A DNA stretch of 64,000 nucleotides from Erinaceus europaeus (GCF_950295315.1 NC_080175.1:66427353-66491352); one strand, 5' to 3'; positions 43,447 through 54,005 are shown, numbered from the stretch's first letter. The notes: generated by a model not told the origin, from the letters alone. Made by a program: numbers and translations.

Positions 43447-45463
43447 GCTTCCAATACTATGTTGAAGAGTAACGGTGACAGTGGACAGCCCTGTCTAGTC
43501 CCCGATCTGAGGGGGAATGCTTTCAGCTTCTGTCCATTGAGTATGATGTTGGCTGTAGGTTTGCTATATATAGACTCCACTATCTTGAGGAATTTCCCAT
43601 CTATTCCCATTTTGTGTAGAGTTTTGAGCATGAACGGGTGTTGGATTTTGTCAAAGGCTTTCTCTGCATCTATTGAGATAATCATGTGGGTTTTGGCTTT
43701 GCTTTTATTGATGTGGTGAATGACATTGATTGACTTACGGATGTTGAACCAGCCTTGCATTCCTGGGATGAATCCCACTTGGTCATGATGAACAATCTTT
43801 TTGATATGTTGCTGTATCCGGTTGGCCAAGATCTTGTTTAATATTTTGGCATCTATGTTCATCAGAGATATTGGTCTGTAGTTTTCCTTTTTGTTCTGTC
43901 CCTATCAGCTTTTGGTATCAGGGTGATGTTGGCTTCATAGAAGGTGGAAGGGAGTATTCCTGTTTCTTCAATCTTATGGAATAGCTTAAGAAGTATGGGT
44001 ATTAACTGTTTCCTGAAAGTTTTGTAGAATTCGTTTGTGAAGCCATCTGGTCCAGGACTTTTGTTGTTGGGGAGATTCTTAATAACGGTTTCAATTTCTT
44101 TGTTTGTGATTGGTGCATTTAGATTTTGTAGTTCTTCTTGGTTCAGTTTTGGAAGGGCATATGTTTCTAGGAATTATTCCATTTCTTCCAGATTCTCTAG
44201 CTTGGTGGCTTATAGTTCTTTATAGAAGTTTCGCAGGATTCTCTGGATTTCTGCGGTGTCAGTTGTGATATCTCCTCCATCATTTACAATTCTATTAATT
44301 TGAGTCTTTTCTCTTTTTTGTTTGGTGAGTCTGGCTAGGGGTTTGTCAATTTTGTTTAATCTTTCAAAGAACCAACATTTGGCTTCATTGATCTTTTGTA
44401 TGGTTCTTTTATTTTTTATGTTGTTTATTTCTGCTCTAACTTTAGTGATTTCTGTCCTTCTGGTTGCTTTAGGGTTCCTTTGTTCCTCTTCCTCTAAGTC
44501 CTTGAGGTGTGCAGTAAGGTTGTTCATTTGAGCTTCTTCTTGGTGTTTAATATGTGATTGTATGGCTATAAGTTTCCCTCTCAGTACTGCTTTAGCTGTG
44601 TCCCAAAAGATTTGATAGGTTGTGTCTTCATTTTCATTAGTTTCCAGGAACATTTGAATTTCCTGCTTGAGTGAGTCTCTGACCCAGTGGTTCTTAAGGA
44701 GCATGTTGTTTAGTTTCCAAATTCTGTGTCTTTTAATAATTTTCTATTTGTTGTTAAATGTTAGTTTTACTCCACTGTGGTCTGAGAAGATACCTGGGAT
44801 GATTTCAATGCTCTTGAATTTATTGATGCTGTCTTTGTGGCCTAACATGTGGTCTATCCTTGAGTATGTGTTATGTGGATTTGAAAAGAAGGTGTATTCC
44901 AGTTTTTTGGGGTGGAGGAGTCTGAAAATGTCCAAGAGGTCTAGTCTGACAATCTCTTCATTCAATTCTCTTGTATCTTTATTGGTTCTCTGCTTTGTTG
45001 ATCCGTCTAAGTGTGAGAGTGAGGTATTGAAGTCTCCCACTATTATTGTATTACTATTGATGTATTTTTGAAATTCTTTCAGTAGGTGCTTAATGTATTT
45101 AGATGGTCCCTCATTGGGTGCATAGATGTTAATAATTGTTAAGTCTTCTTGGCTGATTGATCCTCTAATCATTATGTAATGTCCTTGCCTATCTTTTATT
45201 ACTTTATTTAATTTAAAATCTATCGTGTCTGAGATGAGAATGGCTGTTCCTGCCCTTTTTTGTGGTCCGTTAGCCTGTATGATAGTTTTCCATCCTTTCA
45301 TTTTAAGTCTGTGTTTATCTTGTTGTGACAGATGGGATTCTTGCAACCAGCATATGGTTGGGTTGTGTTTTCTGATCCATCCCCCCACCCTGTGCCTTTT
45401 GATGGGTGAGTTTAAGCCATTGACATTTATTGATATTATGGATTTAATGTATTGTACTGCCAT
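43447..45463 (-). pseudogene. L1 ORF2 (endonuclease and partial reverse transcriptase), broken
   Basis: ORF2p nicks target DNA and reverse transcribes L1 RNA. The endonuclease domain is readable from ATG 45463 (SIISINVNGLNSPIKRHR; WLQESH; VGDFNTSLS near residue 140; SRIDHMLG near 205; SDHSGV near 232), so most catalytic-region motifs are present. An in-frame TAG at 44744-44746 ends it after 239 codons. The same frame resumes to 44210, where TAA follows KEL. A one-base loss near 43880-43900 shifts the frame into the RT segment, which reads to [18 protein letters not shown] and then stops matching at the junction. The F/YADD catalytic motif and everything after it are absent. It cannot make functional ORF2p. 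Confidence 0.9.
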
Positions 45464-45518
45464 TGTTCAAAAAAAAATTTGCTCTGATATATTGCAAGTA
45501 TTATAGTGATGTTCTTGT

Positions 45519-46436
45519 TTATAAGAGGTCTTTTAGAACCTCTTTCAGGGCCAGCTTGGTGATGGTTGCCTCCTTTAACTTTTGTTTATCTAAGAAGGTT
45601 TTGATCCATCCATCTAGTTTGAATGAAAGCCTAGCAGGATATATTATCCTTGGTTGAAACCCTTTTTCATTCAGGGCTCGATAGATATCTTGCCATTCTC
45701 TTCTGGCTTTTAGAGTTTGAGTGGAGAAGTCTGCAGATAATCTTAAGGGTTTTCCCCTGTATGTGACTTTTTGTTTCTCTCTTGCAGCCTTTAGGATCCT
45801 TTCTTTATCCTTACTCCTTTTCATTGTGACTATGATGTGTCTTGGAGTCTTCAGGTCTGAGTTGATTCTGTTTGGAACTCTCTGGGCCTCTTGAATCTTG
45901 ATGTCCTTTCTGTTATTCAGGTCTGGGAAGTTTTCTTGTATTATTTCCTCTAGAATGTTTGCTTCCCCTTCCTCTCTTTCTTCCTCTGGCAGGCCAATTA
46001 TACGAATGTTACTTCTTTTGAGATCATCCCATATATCTCCCTTGTTGTTTTCAGTGTCTCTCAATCTCTTTTTGAGCTCTTTCACCTCTTTCTTAGTTTT
46101 CTCTAACTCATCCTCTGTCTGACTAATTCTGTTTTCTGCTTCTGTTAGTCTGTTTTCCCTTCCCTCAGCTTCTTTCTTCATTACAGCTATTTCAGCTTTC
46201 AGTTCTCTAATTGCCTCAATATAATCAGTATTTTCCTTGGGGGTCTCAACTGTTGTTTCCCTAATACTGCCATTCCTTTCCTCCAATGTTGTTTTCATTT
46301 CTGTGATTAATAAGTTTATTATTGCTTGCATACTTTTCTTATCTATGGTTACTTCTGGCTGATTTGTAGTTTCTTCTGGGCTCTTGTCTTCATTCATTGG
46401 AGTAGCAGTTTTATTTTTTTTTTTTGATCTACCCAT
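45519..46436 (-). CDS. L1 ORF1 protein, intact open frame
   Basis: ORF1p is a trimeric RNA-binding chaperone that coats L1 RNA. The 305-codon frame is uninterrupted. It has a basic N-terminus (MGRSKKKNK), a heptad-rich coiled coil at about residues 75-132, an RRM-like domain from about 138 to 225 (NIRIIGLPEEE), and a C-terminal domain with AAREKQKVTYRGKPLRLSAD and ARREWQDIY followed by FQPRIIYPARLSF. Length is slightly shorter than human ORF1p (338). The start follows a T-rich (A-rich on the minus strand) leader, and the stop lies 55 bases before the ORF2 start. It could be translated if transcribed from its own 5' UTR, but the element as a whole cannot move on its own. Confidence 0.9.
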   Translation of the reverse strand: MGRSKKKNKTATPMNEDKSPEETTNQPEVTIDKKSMQAIINLLITEMKTTLEERNGSIRETTVETPKENTDYIEAIRELKAEIAVMKKEAEGRENRLTEAENRISQTEDELEKTKKEVKELKKRLRDTENNKGDIWDDLKRSNIRIIGLPEEEREEGEANILEEIIQENFPDLNNRKDIKIQEAQRVPNRINSDLKTPRHIIVTMKRSKDKERILKAAREKQKVTYRGKPLRLSADFSTQTLKARREWQDIYRALNEKGFQPRIIYPARLSFKLDGWIKTFLDKQKLKEATITKLALKEVLKDLL

Positions 46437-46689
46437 TTTTTTGATTTATGTGTTTCTTTTTTTTATGCTCTGTTGTTCCTCAGTTGTTGTGTCTTGAGTA
46501 CAAGCAACACTGTACTAAATATCTTTATGACAATTGCACTCACCAACCTCAGGAATTACAATAGCAACTGTAGCAAGTATTGAAGCAGTTTAATCACTAC
46601 CAGTTAGCCAAACAATGTCTCCAGTCCGTGAAAAAATAGTAACCAAATCCCAGTGAAGAAGAAAGAGAAAAAAAAGAAGGGATAGCAAG

Positions 46690-46822
46690 AATAGACAGTT
46701 ATGCAAATCTACTATCCACTGTATATTCTAGGGATAACAAGAGGGGAAAGGGAAGTAGAGCAGAGATACACACATAGAGAGTCCACTCTGAGTCAGATTT
46801 CTTCCCCAAAATAATTCCTAAA
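46690..46822 (-). repeat. L1 5' UTR direct repeat, copy nearer ORF1
   Basis: Pairs with 47294-47427. It contains the octamer at 46701-46708 and the block GAGTCCACTCTGAGTCAG. Differences from the other copy are scattered substitutions and small indels. Confidence 0.85.
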
Positions 46823-47293
46823 TTCAGAAAGACAAAGAAGGAAGGAAGAAGTGTATGACAACATAAAAAAAAGAAACAAGAAAGAGAAAAGATAAGAACA
46901 AGAGCTATAATTAAATAGCAGTGAAAGGAAAGTTTTTTTTTATTACTTCATTTTTAATTTAATTTAATTGTATTTTTTTTTAATTAGCTAGGAGGAGGAG
47001 GAAGGGGAGAGTCTGTAGAGGAGGTAGGAGTAATGAGACAAGTTCCTCCCACAATAGATAAGATGCCCACTACCCTAGCAATGAAAGATACCTTAAGAGT
47101 TAATTCTGATCAGCCTAAAGGGGGGGGGAAGATATATGCCTTTATATAATATTAATAATAAAATAGAGCAGGGTAAAAAAAAAAAACCCTGTCCCAGATT
47201 ACCTCAAACCTCGTGAGCAGTGGCAGCTGATTGTTAAGAAAGAAAAACAAACAAACAAACAAAAACATCTCAGGACTAGACAAGGATAGCTGA

Positions 47294-47427
47294 AATAGAC
47301 AGTTATGCAAATCTACTATCCACTGTATATTCTAGGGGTAGCTAAAGGAGGAAGGGAAGTTGAACAGAGATACTCGCAGTGAGAGTCCACTCTGAGTCAG
47401 AATTCTTCCCCAAAATAATTCCCAAAC
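47294..47427 (-). repeat. L1 5' UTR direct repeat, distal copy
   Basis: Pairs with 46690-46822. It contains the octamer at 47305-47312 and the block GAGTCCACTCTGAGTCAG. Confidence 0.85.
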
Positions 47428-48018
47428 GTGTATCAGTGAAAGCACACTGTTTGGTAGTGTGGAGGATGGGGCCTGTGGCTTTGGAAGCTGTAGGATTAAG
47501 GAAGAAAGGATGAGAAGAATGAGAAAAAGAAAAAAAAGAAAGAGAGAAAAAAGAAAAAGAACAGTAATAAAAGAGTGGTGGAAGGAAAGAGCTTTTTATT
47601 TTAAAAAATTTAAAAATTATTTAATTAGCTATGCAGGGGGGGGCGGGGGGTTGGCTACTTAGAAAGAAAAAAAGCCAGAGGTTTCAGAAGGGACTAGACT
47701 TAGAATGAATGATACTCCCTGGTGGGACGGGAATCCTGGTAAAGAAAGAAGCTCAGCAGGGGAGCCTGCTAGGAGCTGGTCCCCAGGGACTGGTTATGGG
47801 GGGCGAGAAGGATGGAGGTACGCTTTGGAGATAATAATTTAAAAGAAAAAAATTTTTTCTCTTGTTTTCTACTCTATTTTTTAACCCAAATTAAGTTATA
47901 GTCACCTCCTTGGTGTCACCACTAGGACCCCTTATTGACTGGCCTACTAAAGACAGAAAATCCTACCGTTTCCAGAGGATGTGGTTAGAGCTCAAGCCAC
48001 TAGCAGCTTCTCAGTCCG

Positions 48019-48025
48019 CCATCTT
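48019..48025 (-). promoter_or_regulatory. YY1-like site at the L1 5' end
   Basis: On the minus strand the element opens near CCCAGAAGATGGCGGACTG, with the AAGATGGCGG core typical of YY1 binding. In human L1 an equivalent site sets the accurate transcription start. Position and orientation fit the same role here. Confidence 0.6.
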
Positions 48026-48030
48026 CTGGG

Positions 48031-48260
48031 AACCCAATACACCTTAATCTCTTAAACTGGGGAATCTCTCCCTTTGATGCTTAGCATCCTAAGCAGTGAT
48101 GGAATTCTGTGACACTGATGCATCCATTACACATGTTGTAAGGAACAGACCACCATGTCCCAGAGGTTCACTCTATGCAACAAGATCCTTGCCCACTGGA
48201 CAGTCATGTGACAGGTCCTTTTATATCCACCAGATGACTGTATGGCAGGACCTGTCAGGT
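48031..48260. other. Unique spacer between L1 and LTR
   Basis: No repeat is recognised. CTGGACAGTCATGTGACAGG and CAGGACCTGTCAGG share a CCTGTCA-like word just before the LTR. Confidence 0.4.
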
Positions 48261-48733
48261 TGTGTTGCGGGAGAGAGAAGAGACCAGGAACTCGTGGCGG
48301 AGCGGGAACACAGATCTTTATTCATGTGGATGCCCCAGAGTTGGGTATGAGCACAGCAGATTTAGGCCACATGGAGCTAACAAAATGGCTGCCTCCTGCT
48401 ATGCACGCCAGCTCTTCTCCAGGTCAGGATGCTGAATCGAAAGAGAGAGAGAGCAGAAATAGGAGTGACTTTTATAGGAGAATTTCCGGAAGTGACAAGT
48501 CGGGATGGAATTGGCTAGGAAAGGGAGTGGAGAAAACAAGGCACTCTGGGAAGGTAGAAAGATTCCATAGCAATGGTTGCTATAGTTTTTTAGCTCGCAG
48601 GAATGGGTGATACCCTGATGGGTAATGTGGTGGCAGAGGAATCATTTTTAAAACAATGCAGAAGATTGATATGTAAATAATAATACTCGCATGGAAATAT
48701 GGTGGTTTCTGGGTCCTGCCTAACTCAACCACA
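48261..48733 (-). mobile_element. Solo LTR of an endogenous retrovirus, minus strand
   Basis: On the minus strand the unit begins TGTGGTTGAGTTAGGCAGG and ends CCCGCAACACA. It has a TATAAAAG box (plus-strand CTTTTATAG near 48470-48478) and an AATAAA signal (plus-strand TTTATT at 48317-48322) upstream of CTCCGCCACGAG. The spacing of TATA and poly(A) signal is LTR-like. No internal retroviral sequence adjoins and I could not assign a target duplication. Confidence 0.7.
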
Positions 48734-48735
48734 TC

Positions 48736-48895
48736 TGTACAATATCCCAAAAAGGGCCATTTCTGTCACACTGACCCCTTTATAAACCTCAGGCCCCAGC
48801 CTGAGAGCAAGATGGATTCTTTGTCTGAGACTCATGTTGTCCATATTCTTAGAATTGCCAGCTCCTAAATAAAGCTGTTCTCTGAGCAGCTGTGA
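48736..48895 (+). mobile_element. Older LTR fragment, plus strand
   Basis: A TATAAA at 48781-48786 is followed by CAGCCTGAGAGCAAGATGG and by AAATAAAGCTGTTCTCTGAGC (poly(A) signal near 48867). This order and wording are typical of the R/U5 part of gammaretrovirus-like LTRs. Only a fragment remains. Confidence 0.5.
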
Positions 48896-49000
48896 AGGAG
48901 ACAGAATAAACATTTCTTCACAAGATTTTCCTGCCTGAGGCTTCAAAGCCCCAGGTTCAGTCCCCAGAACCGCCATTAGCCTGAGCTAAGCAGGACTCAC
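48896..49000 (+). mobile_element. SINE-C copy, diverged
   Basis: GGAGACAGAATAAACATTTC, CTGCCTGAGGCTTCAAAGCC and GGTTCAGTCCCCAGAACC mark a SINE-C, with a TGAGCTAAGCAGGACTC end. Confidence 0.65.
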
Positions 49001-50468
49001 TCCCAGCCCCTGCAGAGATCCTGACTCACTGGGTCTCAGCAGGCATCATTCACACCACTTGTGCCTTGTCAGCATTCTGATTCAAACACTGCCTTTGGGG
49101 GGGGGGGGTCTTGTCACCCATGGTTTACAGTGGAAACTCAGCAGAACACAAAAGTGAGAGTGTGAACTCAGAGGCCAGGGAGTGATTTGTGTTCAATGGT
49201 CAAACAGCATTCCATGGTCACGTTTGTCTACATTTCCCATCACTCCCTTATCCAGTTAAAATGCTGAGGCTATGTCTTTGCAACCGTTTCTTTGTTTCCC
49301 TCCAATAGATTGTTTGCTTAGATGAAACAGTGAAAACATCTTTCAATGTAGAACAACAGCCTAGTGTGTGCTCTCAGCATGCACCTTGTGAAGAGAACTG
49401 GAGATATGAGGCAAACAGGAAGAGCAGAATGATGCAGGCAGCATGGGAGCCTGGAAAGGCTGCTGGCCAGACTTACATCTCTACTACCTTCTCTGTCAAC
49501 CCCCTGCTTCTATGACCTGAGTGCAGCCTGCCTCCTCCTCTGACACTCCCTCCTCTGCTATTTCACTCTGGGCATTCCAGCCCAGCAATTTGTTTTGGAA
49601 ATACTATCATCTGTTAGTTTAGCTTTTATCTCGGTTGGATGCCCTTCCTGTCTCTCAGTTTTCCTTAATAGGAGGCAGAGCCAACACTTAACTCTGGGAG
49701 TTTAGTCAGCACACCCCTGTGGTTAGATGGAGCTAAGGAAGTTTTGATTAACAAGGCTGCCCAGGTTGAACAATGGTGAGGATGTGTTTCTGCCACTCTG
49801 GGGCTGGGAAGAGGGATGAAGGGAAGGAAGCTTCTGTTTGGAGTACTCTCTGGGTAAAGACACCCTCATGCGGGGTAAACCAGAGCAAGAGCTGGGTACC
49901 TCTGCTGTTGCTGAAGCTATTCTGAGGGGAATCATCCTGGAGCTGGAGCCCTGAGCAAAGAATCATTCCAAAGGGCATTACCATGAGGTTGGAACCCTGA
50001 CCAGTCATTCCAAGGGGCATTACCAGAGTTATGAGATACCTGTGCTGTGGAATCAGTTTATGAAGATGCAAAGTCATTCTCTTCAGGTGATATGTAGCCA
50101 CTCAGCTGGATCCTGGGGACTTGAGAAGTGGGAAGGGAACAAAGACCTGTGTGACTCTAGAAGCCACTCCTGAAATTTTCAGAGCTCAATGGGAAGGTTT
50201 CCTTGCAGAGCTGTGAGACCAGCCTTTGAGATGTTTTGATCCTAGGAAGACTGAGGAATCACTCAGATAGGCAAGACTGACTGCCTTTCGTCAGGGCATC
50301 TCACCATTGCAAAGTTTGGAACAACAACACCTCTGCTAACTGTCCGCCTAACACTGTCCTCCTGACTTGAGGTCCTGAGAAAGATCTTCACTTTGGTCAG
50401 AGTCAACATAATTGACAAGCAAGTTGAGGAAGAAATCCTGCTTTTCTACCTTATGAAATATAGTCCTT
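49001..50468. other. Unique noncoding DNA
   Basis: About 1.45 kb with no clear transposon. A G run lies at 49098-49108. The imperfectly duplicated phrase TTCCAAAGGGCATTACCATGAG / TTCCAAGGGGCATTACCAGAG (49965 and 50007) shows a local tandem duplication of about 42 bases. A 117-codon minus frame here has no known domain. Confidence 0.45.
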
Positions 50469-50469
50469 G

Positions 50470-50685
50470 GGGTCAGGCGGTAGTGAACCTGGTTCACCTG
50501 GTTTCAACTCAGGTCTGAAAGAACCTGGGTTCAAGTCCCTGGTCCTCACCTGCAAGGGGAAAGCTTCTCAAATAGTGAAGCGGGGCTTCAGGTGTCTTTC
50601 TGTCTCTGTCTTTGTCTAGCTCACCTTCCCCTCTCAATTTCTCTGTTTTTATCCAATAATAAATAAATAAAAGATTATTAAAAAT
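50470..50685 (+). mobile_element. SINE-B copy, short form
   Basis: GGTCAGGCGGTAGTGAACCTGG, the B-box region GGGTTCAAGTCCCTGG and the tail CCAATAATAAATAAATAAAAG identify it. The head has a local disruption. Confidence 0.75.
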
Positions 50686-50739
50686 ACTATATTTCTTTTT
50701 TTTTAATCTTTTGCTGTTGCTGAAGCCATTCTTTTCTCT

Positions 50740-50965
50740 CAATTTATCTCTGTCCTATCTAATAAGAAGAAAAAGGAAAAAGAAAGAAAGAAGGAAGGAA
50801 AGTGAGTGAGAGAGAAGGATAGAAAGAAAGAAAGGAAGGAAGGAAGAAGGAAGGAAGAAGGAAGGAAGGAAGGAAGGAAAGAGAGAAACATGACTACCAG
50901 GAGTGATGTATTCATTTTTTAGGCATCAAGCTTCAGCAATGATTCTGGTGGCAAATAAATAAACA
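50740..50965 (+). mobile_element. SINE 3' part with GGAA microsatellite
   Basis: A truncated SINE body (TCTCTGTCCTATCTAATAAG) is followed by a GGAA/GAAG purine tract (50765-50885) and the shared 3' module (ACTACCAGGAGTGATG ... CTTCAGCAATGATTCTGG). The tail is AAATAAATAAACAAATAAATA. Confidence 0.7.
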
Positions 50966-50975
50966 AATAAATAAA

Positions 50976-51075
50976 TAGTAAGATTACAAGGTATAGGTCT
51001 ACACTGCACCCATCACTAAAGTTTTGTATCCCCACCCCATCCTAGCATTTCCCTCCATGTTTTCCGGTTTACTGT
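50976..51075 (-). mobile_element. L1 3' UTR scrap, minus strand
   Basis: AGATTACAAGGTATAGG, CACTAAAGTTTTGTATCCCC resembles the reverse of the L1 3' end at 25390-25460. Confidence 0.55.
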
Positions 51076-51945
51076 TTATTAGGGGCAGATTCATGGGGGT
51101 ACTGATTCTTCCTGGTGACTATCCAGATGACTGGGCACCTCAGGTCTCTTCTGAGGAGCCACAGGACCAGGCCCGTCTGCACATCGAATCCTCTGATAAG
51201 ATCAGGCATATTCAGGGTGGTATTGGCCACAGACTACACACTGAATTTCTCAGCTTATAAGGAGCTGAGTGAGCTCTGCAGAGGGCCTGAGGTGGCTGTC
51301 ACAGGCACCCACAGCTTCTCTCTGCATCTCCAGTCTTGTCAGCAGTAAAGCAGAGTTGTGAGAAGGGAGAGGAAAACACAGCTCCCTTCCCTGCTTAGAG
51401 AACTGCCTCTCCCTCTTCTTCCACAGAGGAAAAATAAGCAAAAGTAACGCTGTGGTCACACTAGTCAAACAGCTGCGTAAGAATCTTTTTCTCTACAGAA
51501 AAAAGTTTTTCAAGTAGTTCTCACTCCTCCTCTGATTCCATAAACACTCCTCCTCCTCAGAGTTTCCAGCAACACCCTCCATTTGTAAATGAGTCTCCAT
51601 CCTCAACAAAACAAACAAACAAAAAAAAGGATGAAAGAACTACCAGCTTCAAGCAGGAAATGTTCTGAGCTACACTTGTATTTATTTTTGAAGGTTTATT
51701 ATAAGAATTTTGTGAGTTTTTTAGGAATTCCCTCTGCTCTCGTCACTGCAGGTAGCACCCTCTGTGTGCAGGAGCTGGCTGAAGGGACTTCCTTCTCTCT
51801 CCCTCTGCCTGGCTCTGCCTGCCTTTGATGTCCTCAAGGGACACAGGGCCACCTCTGGGCTTTCCTTCCTACCTCATTTCTGCCTCTAGTTTCACAAAGA
51901 TCAACTTTCTCCTTTAGCCAAGGAATGATGGAACCCAAAGAGAGG
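51076..51945. other. Unique noncoding DNA
   Basis: No repeat or gene is recognised. Confidence 0.4.
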
Positions 51946-51949
51946 ACAA

Positions 51950-52180
<231 letters not shown>

Positions 52181-52314
52181 GGAAAAGTGGGTCTAGAGCA
52201 GTAAAGAAAGAGACACACAGAGACTCAGTCCACACTCTTAGTTGGGTTAGAATCACCAGAGAGTCCCCAGCTAATCAGTTCTTCACCCTACCATTACAGG
52301 AATAAACCTGTAGG

Positions 52315-52450
52315 GCAGGGGGTATAATTGTTATAATTGATAGCATAATTGTTATGCAAAGAGACTCTGGTGCCTGAGGCTCCAAAGTCCAAAGTTCAAT
52401 CCCTCTTATCACCATAAACCAGAGCCAAGCAGTGCTCTGGTAAGGAAAAC
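52315..52450 (+). mobile_element. SINE-C copy
   Basis: ATAGCATAATTGTTATGC, GGTGCCTGAGGCTCCAAAG and AGAGCCAAGCAGTGCTCTGG define SINE-C. A duplicated phrase, ATTGTTATAATTGATAGCATAATTGTTATG, marks its head. Confidence 0.7.
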
Positions 52451-52487
52451 AAAAAAAAACAAAAAAAAAAGGAAATGAATTAATCTG

Positions 52488-52793
52488 CTTGGGGTTGGAT
52501 TGTGATGCACCCAGTTGAGTATAAGTGTTACAGTACTCAAAGACCCAGGTTTAAGCCCCTGGTCCCCATCTGCTGGGGAGAAGCTTTACAAGCCGTAAGG
52601 CAGGGCTTCAGGTGTTTCTCTTCTCTCTCCCTGCCCCCTCTCTCTCTGCCTCCCCCACCCCTTTAATTTCTCACTGTCATGTCAAAATAAATTTTTTTTA
52701 AAAAAAGGCGGATGTGGTGGTGGTGGCGTGACCACTGGGAGAGCATTTTTTATGCAGGCACTGAGCCCCAGCAACAACCTGGGTGGTAAAGTG

Positions 52794-52794
<1 letters not shown>
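52488..52794 (+). mobile_element. SINE-B copy, long form
   Basis: The head is GGGGTTGGATTGTGATGCACCC and the body TTACAAGCCGTAAGGCAGGGC. The A-rich linker is followed by the 3' module (GTGACCACTGGGAGAG, GCACTGAGCCCCAGCAACAACC). The module ends in a GAAA repeat. Confidence 0.8.
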
Positions 52795-52851
<57 letters not shown>

Positions 52852-52881
52852 GGAGAAAGGAAGGAAGGAAGGAAGGAAGGA
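52795..52881. repeat. (GAAA)n(GGAA)n microsatellite
   Basis: About 13 GAAA units then five GGAA units, grown from the tail of the SINE-B at 52488. Confidence 0.95.
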
Positions 52882-52884
52882 GGA

Positions 52885-53670
52885 GAGGGGGAAACAAAAA
52901 ACGCCTGCTCAATGGACACACCTTTAGAATGAGAATCAGAGAGAAATGTAGACATTCTCATGGGTCTAAACTGAGCAGGGGGTAGGGATGAGCTTGGGTC
53001 ATGCCCTGGGGTTGAGACTGGAAGCAGAAAGAGACCTTTCCCTCAACTTGGAACAAGCTTCCTGAAGTCAGGCTTCACCGGGAGAGGCTATGGCCTGACT
53101 GACAAATGCTGTCACTGTTACTGAGATGCCTCAGATAGAGGTTGGCCTTCCTCCCATCCATTGTGGCTCTAGCAAGAAGAGGGACGGTACTGAGACAGGC
53201 AGGCCACTGACTCCTCACTGGGCAGCCACACCAGGTCAGGAGAGAGGGATGGTGTCTGACGTTCTGTGTCTGCTCCCACCATGAGGAAGATGAGGTTGGC
53301 TGGGGACACACCAGGAAGAACCAATCCGCCCAGCTGGTGAGGCAGTTGTTCACTGTGTGGATCCACAGGTCCCATCCTGGTGCAGCCTCCCCTGGTCACT
53401 TACTCTCTGGCCTGTCTTCTCCGCAGGGCCCTTAACTCTGTGCAACAGGCCCCGTGTTTGGCCCTTTTTTCCCCCAGTGCCTCCACAGAGCTGGGCCTCA
53501 GCAGTTATTCAGTGCATTTTTATTAAATGAGAGGTTGATGGGAAAGGAAGGAATGGGCACGGGGGATTTGTTCCTTAAGCTCTCGGTTTTGCTAGGCAGA
53601 CATCTTTGCGACAGACAAGTTCATTACTTTCTATTTCTAACTTAGAGTCATTGCTTTTAAAATGTGTCTC
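52885..53670. other. Unique noncoding DNA
   Basis: No repeat or gene is recognised. Frames of 76-92 codons on the minus strand lack domains. Confidence 0.4.
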
Positions 53671-53674
53671 CCTG

Positions 53675-54005
53675 TGGAGTGAAAATAAACCAGAAGCAGA
53701 AGGACAAATATTGCATGATCTCACTCACAGATGGGCTCCAAGAAAAGAAAAAAAAAAAGCAAAGGTCAACCTAGGGGGAGTCCTCCATGGACTGTGGTCT
53801 GTCACAGCACATCTGGGGACTTAGAAGGGGGCAGAGAGATTACCAAAGGAGGATTGGAGAGCTATGTCCCTGTGAGGGAGTAAGTCTGGTGGAGGGTGAA
53901 ATGTATTGACACCAATTTTGGGAAATGTGAAGATGTAGCCTTGTGACAACAATCCTGTAAATAACCCTTTTCTCAACAAAACAATAATAGAGTTGGGAAA
54001 ATGAA
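53675..54005 (+). mobile_element. L1 3' end fragment
   Basis: GTGAAAATAAACCAGAAGC, GCATGATCTCACTCACAGATG, then 3' UTR wording (GGGGACTTAGAAGGGGGC, TTTTGGGAAATGTGAAGATG, CAATCCTGTAAATAACCC) is an old L1 end. Confidence 0.65.

Larger units (their letters stand above)
43447..48030 (-). mobile_element. LINE-1, 5'-complete and 3'-truncated, minus strand
   Basis: Reading on the minus strand from 48030: a 5' UTR of about 1.6 kb, ORF1 (46436-45519), a 55-base spacer, and ORF2 from 45463 broken off within the reverse transcriptase domain at about 43447. The rest of ORF2, the 3' UTR and poly(A) are missing. A YY1-like CCATCTT (plus strand 48019-48025) sits at the extreme 5' end, as in other mammalian L1 promoters. 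L1 copies normally lose the 5' end, so loss of the 3' end implies a later deletion or atypical integration. No target duplication was found. Confidence 0.9.
46437..48030 (-). promoter_or_regulatory. L1 5' UTR with two repeated promoter segments
   Basis: Two direct repeats of about 133 bases, 46690-46822 and 47294-47427, lie 604 bases apart. Each begins ATAGACAGTTATGCAAATCT and ends near TTCCCCAAAATAATTCC. Each contains a perfect octamer (ATGCAAAT on plus, ATTTGCAT in L1 orientation) at 46701-46708 and 47305-47312. Looser similarity extends further (A-rich blocks near 46906-47000 and 47560-47640). The 5' end carries a YY1-like site. This suggests a repeated, monomer-like promoter, reminiscent of but not shown to be homologous to mouse L1 monomers. 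Confidence 0.7.

Noticed and set aside
44667..45071. A 134-codon plus-strand frame with hydrophobic segments, and similar frames at 43402, 44037, 44322 and 45225
   Set aside because: They are antisense to L1 ORF2, which is A-rich on its sense strand and therefore reads as Phe/Leu/Ser-rich on the other.
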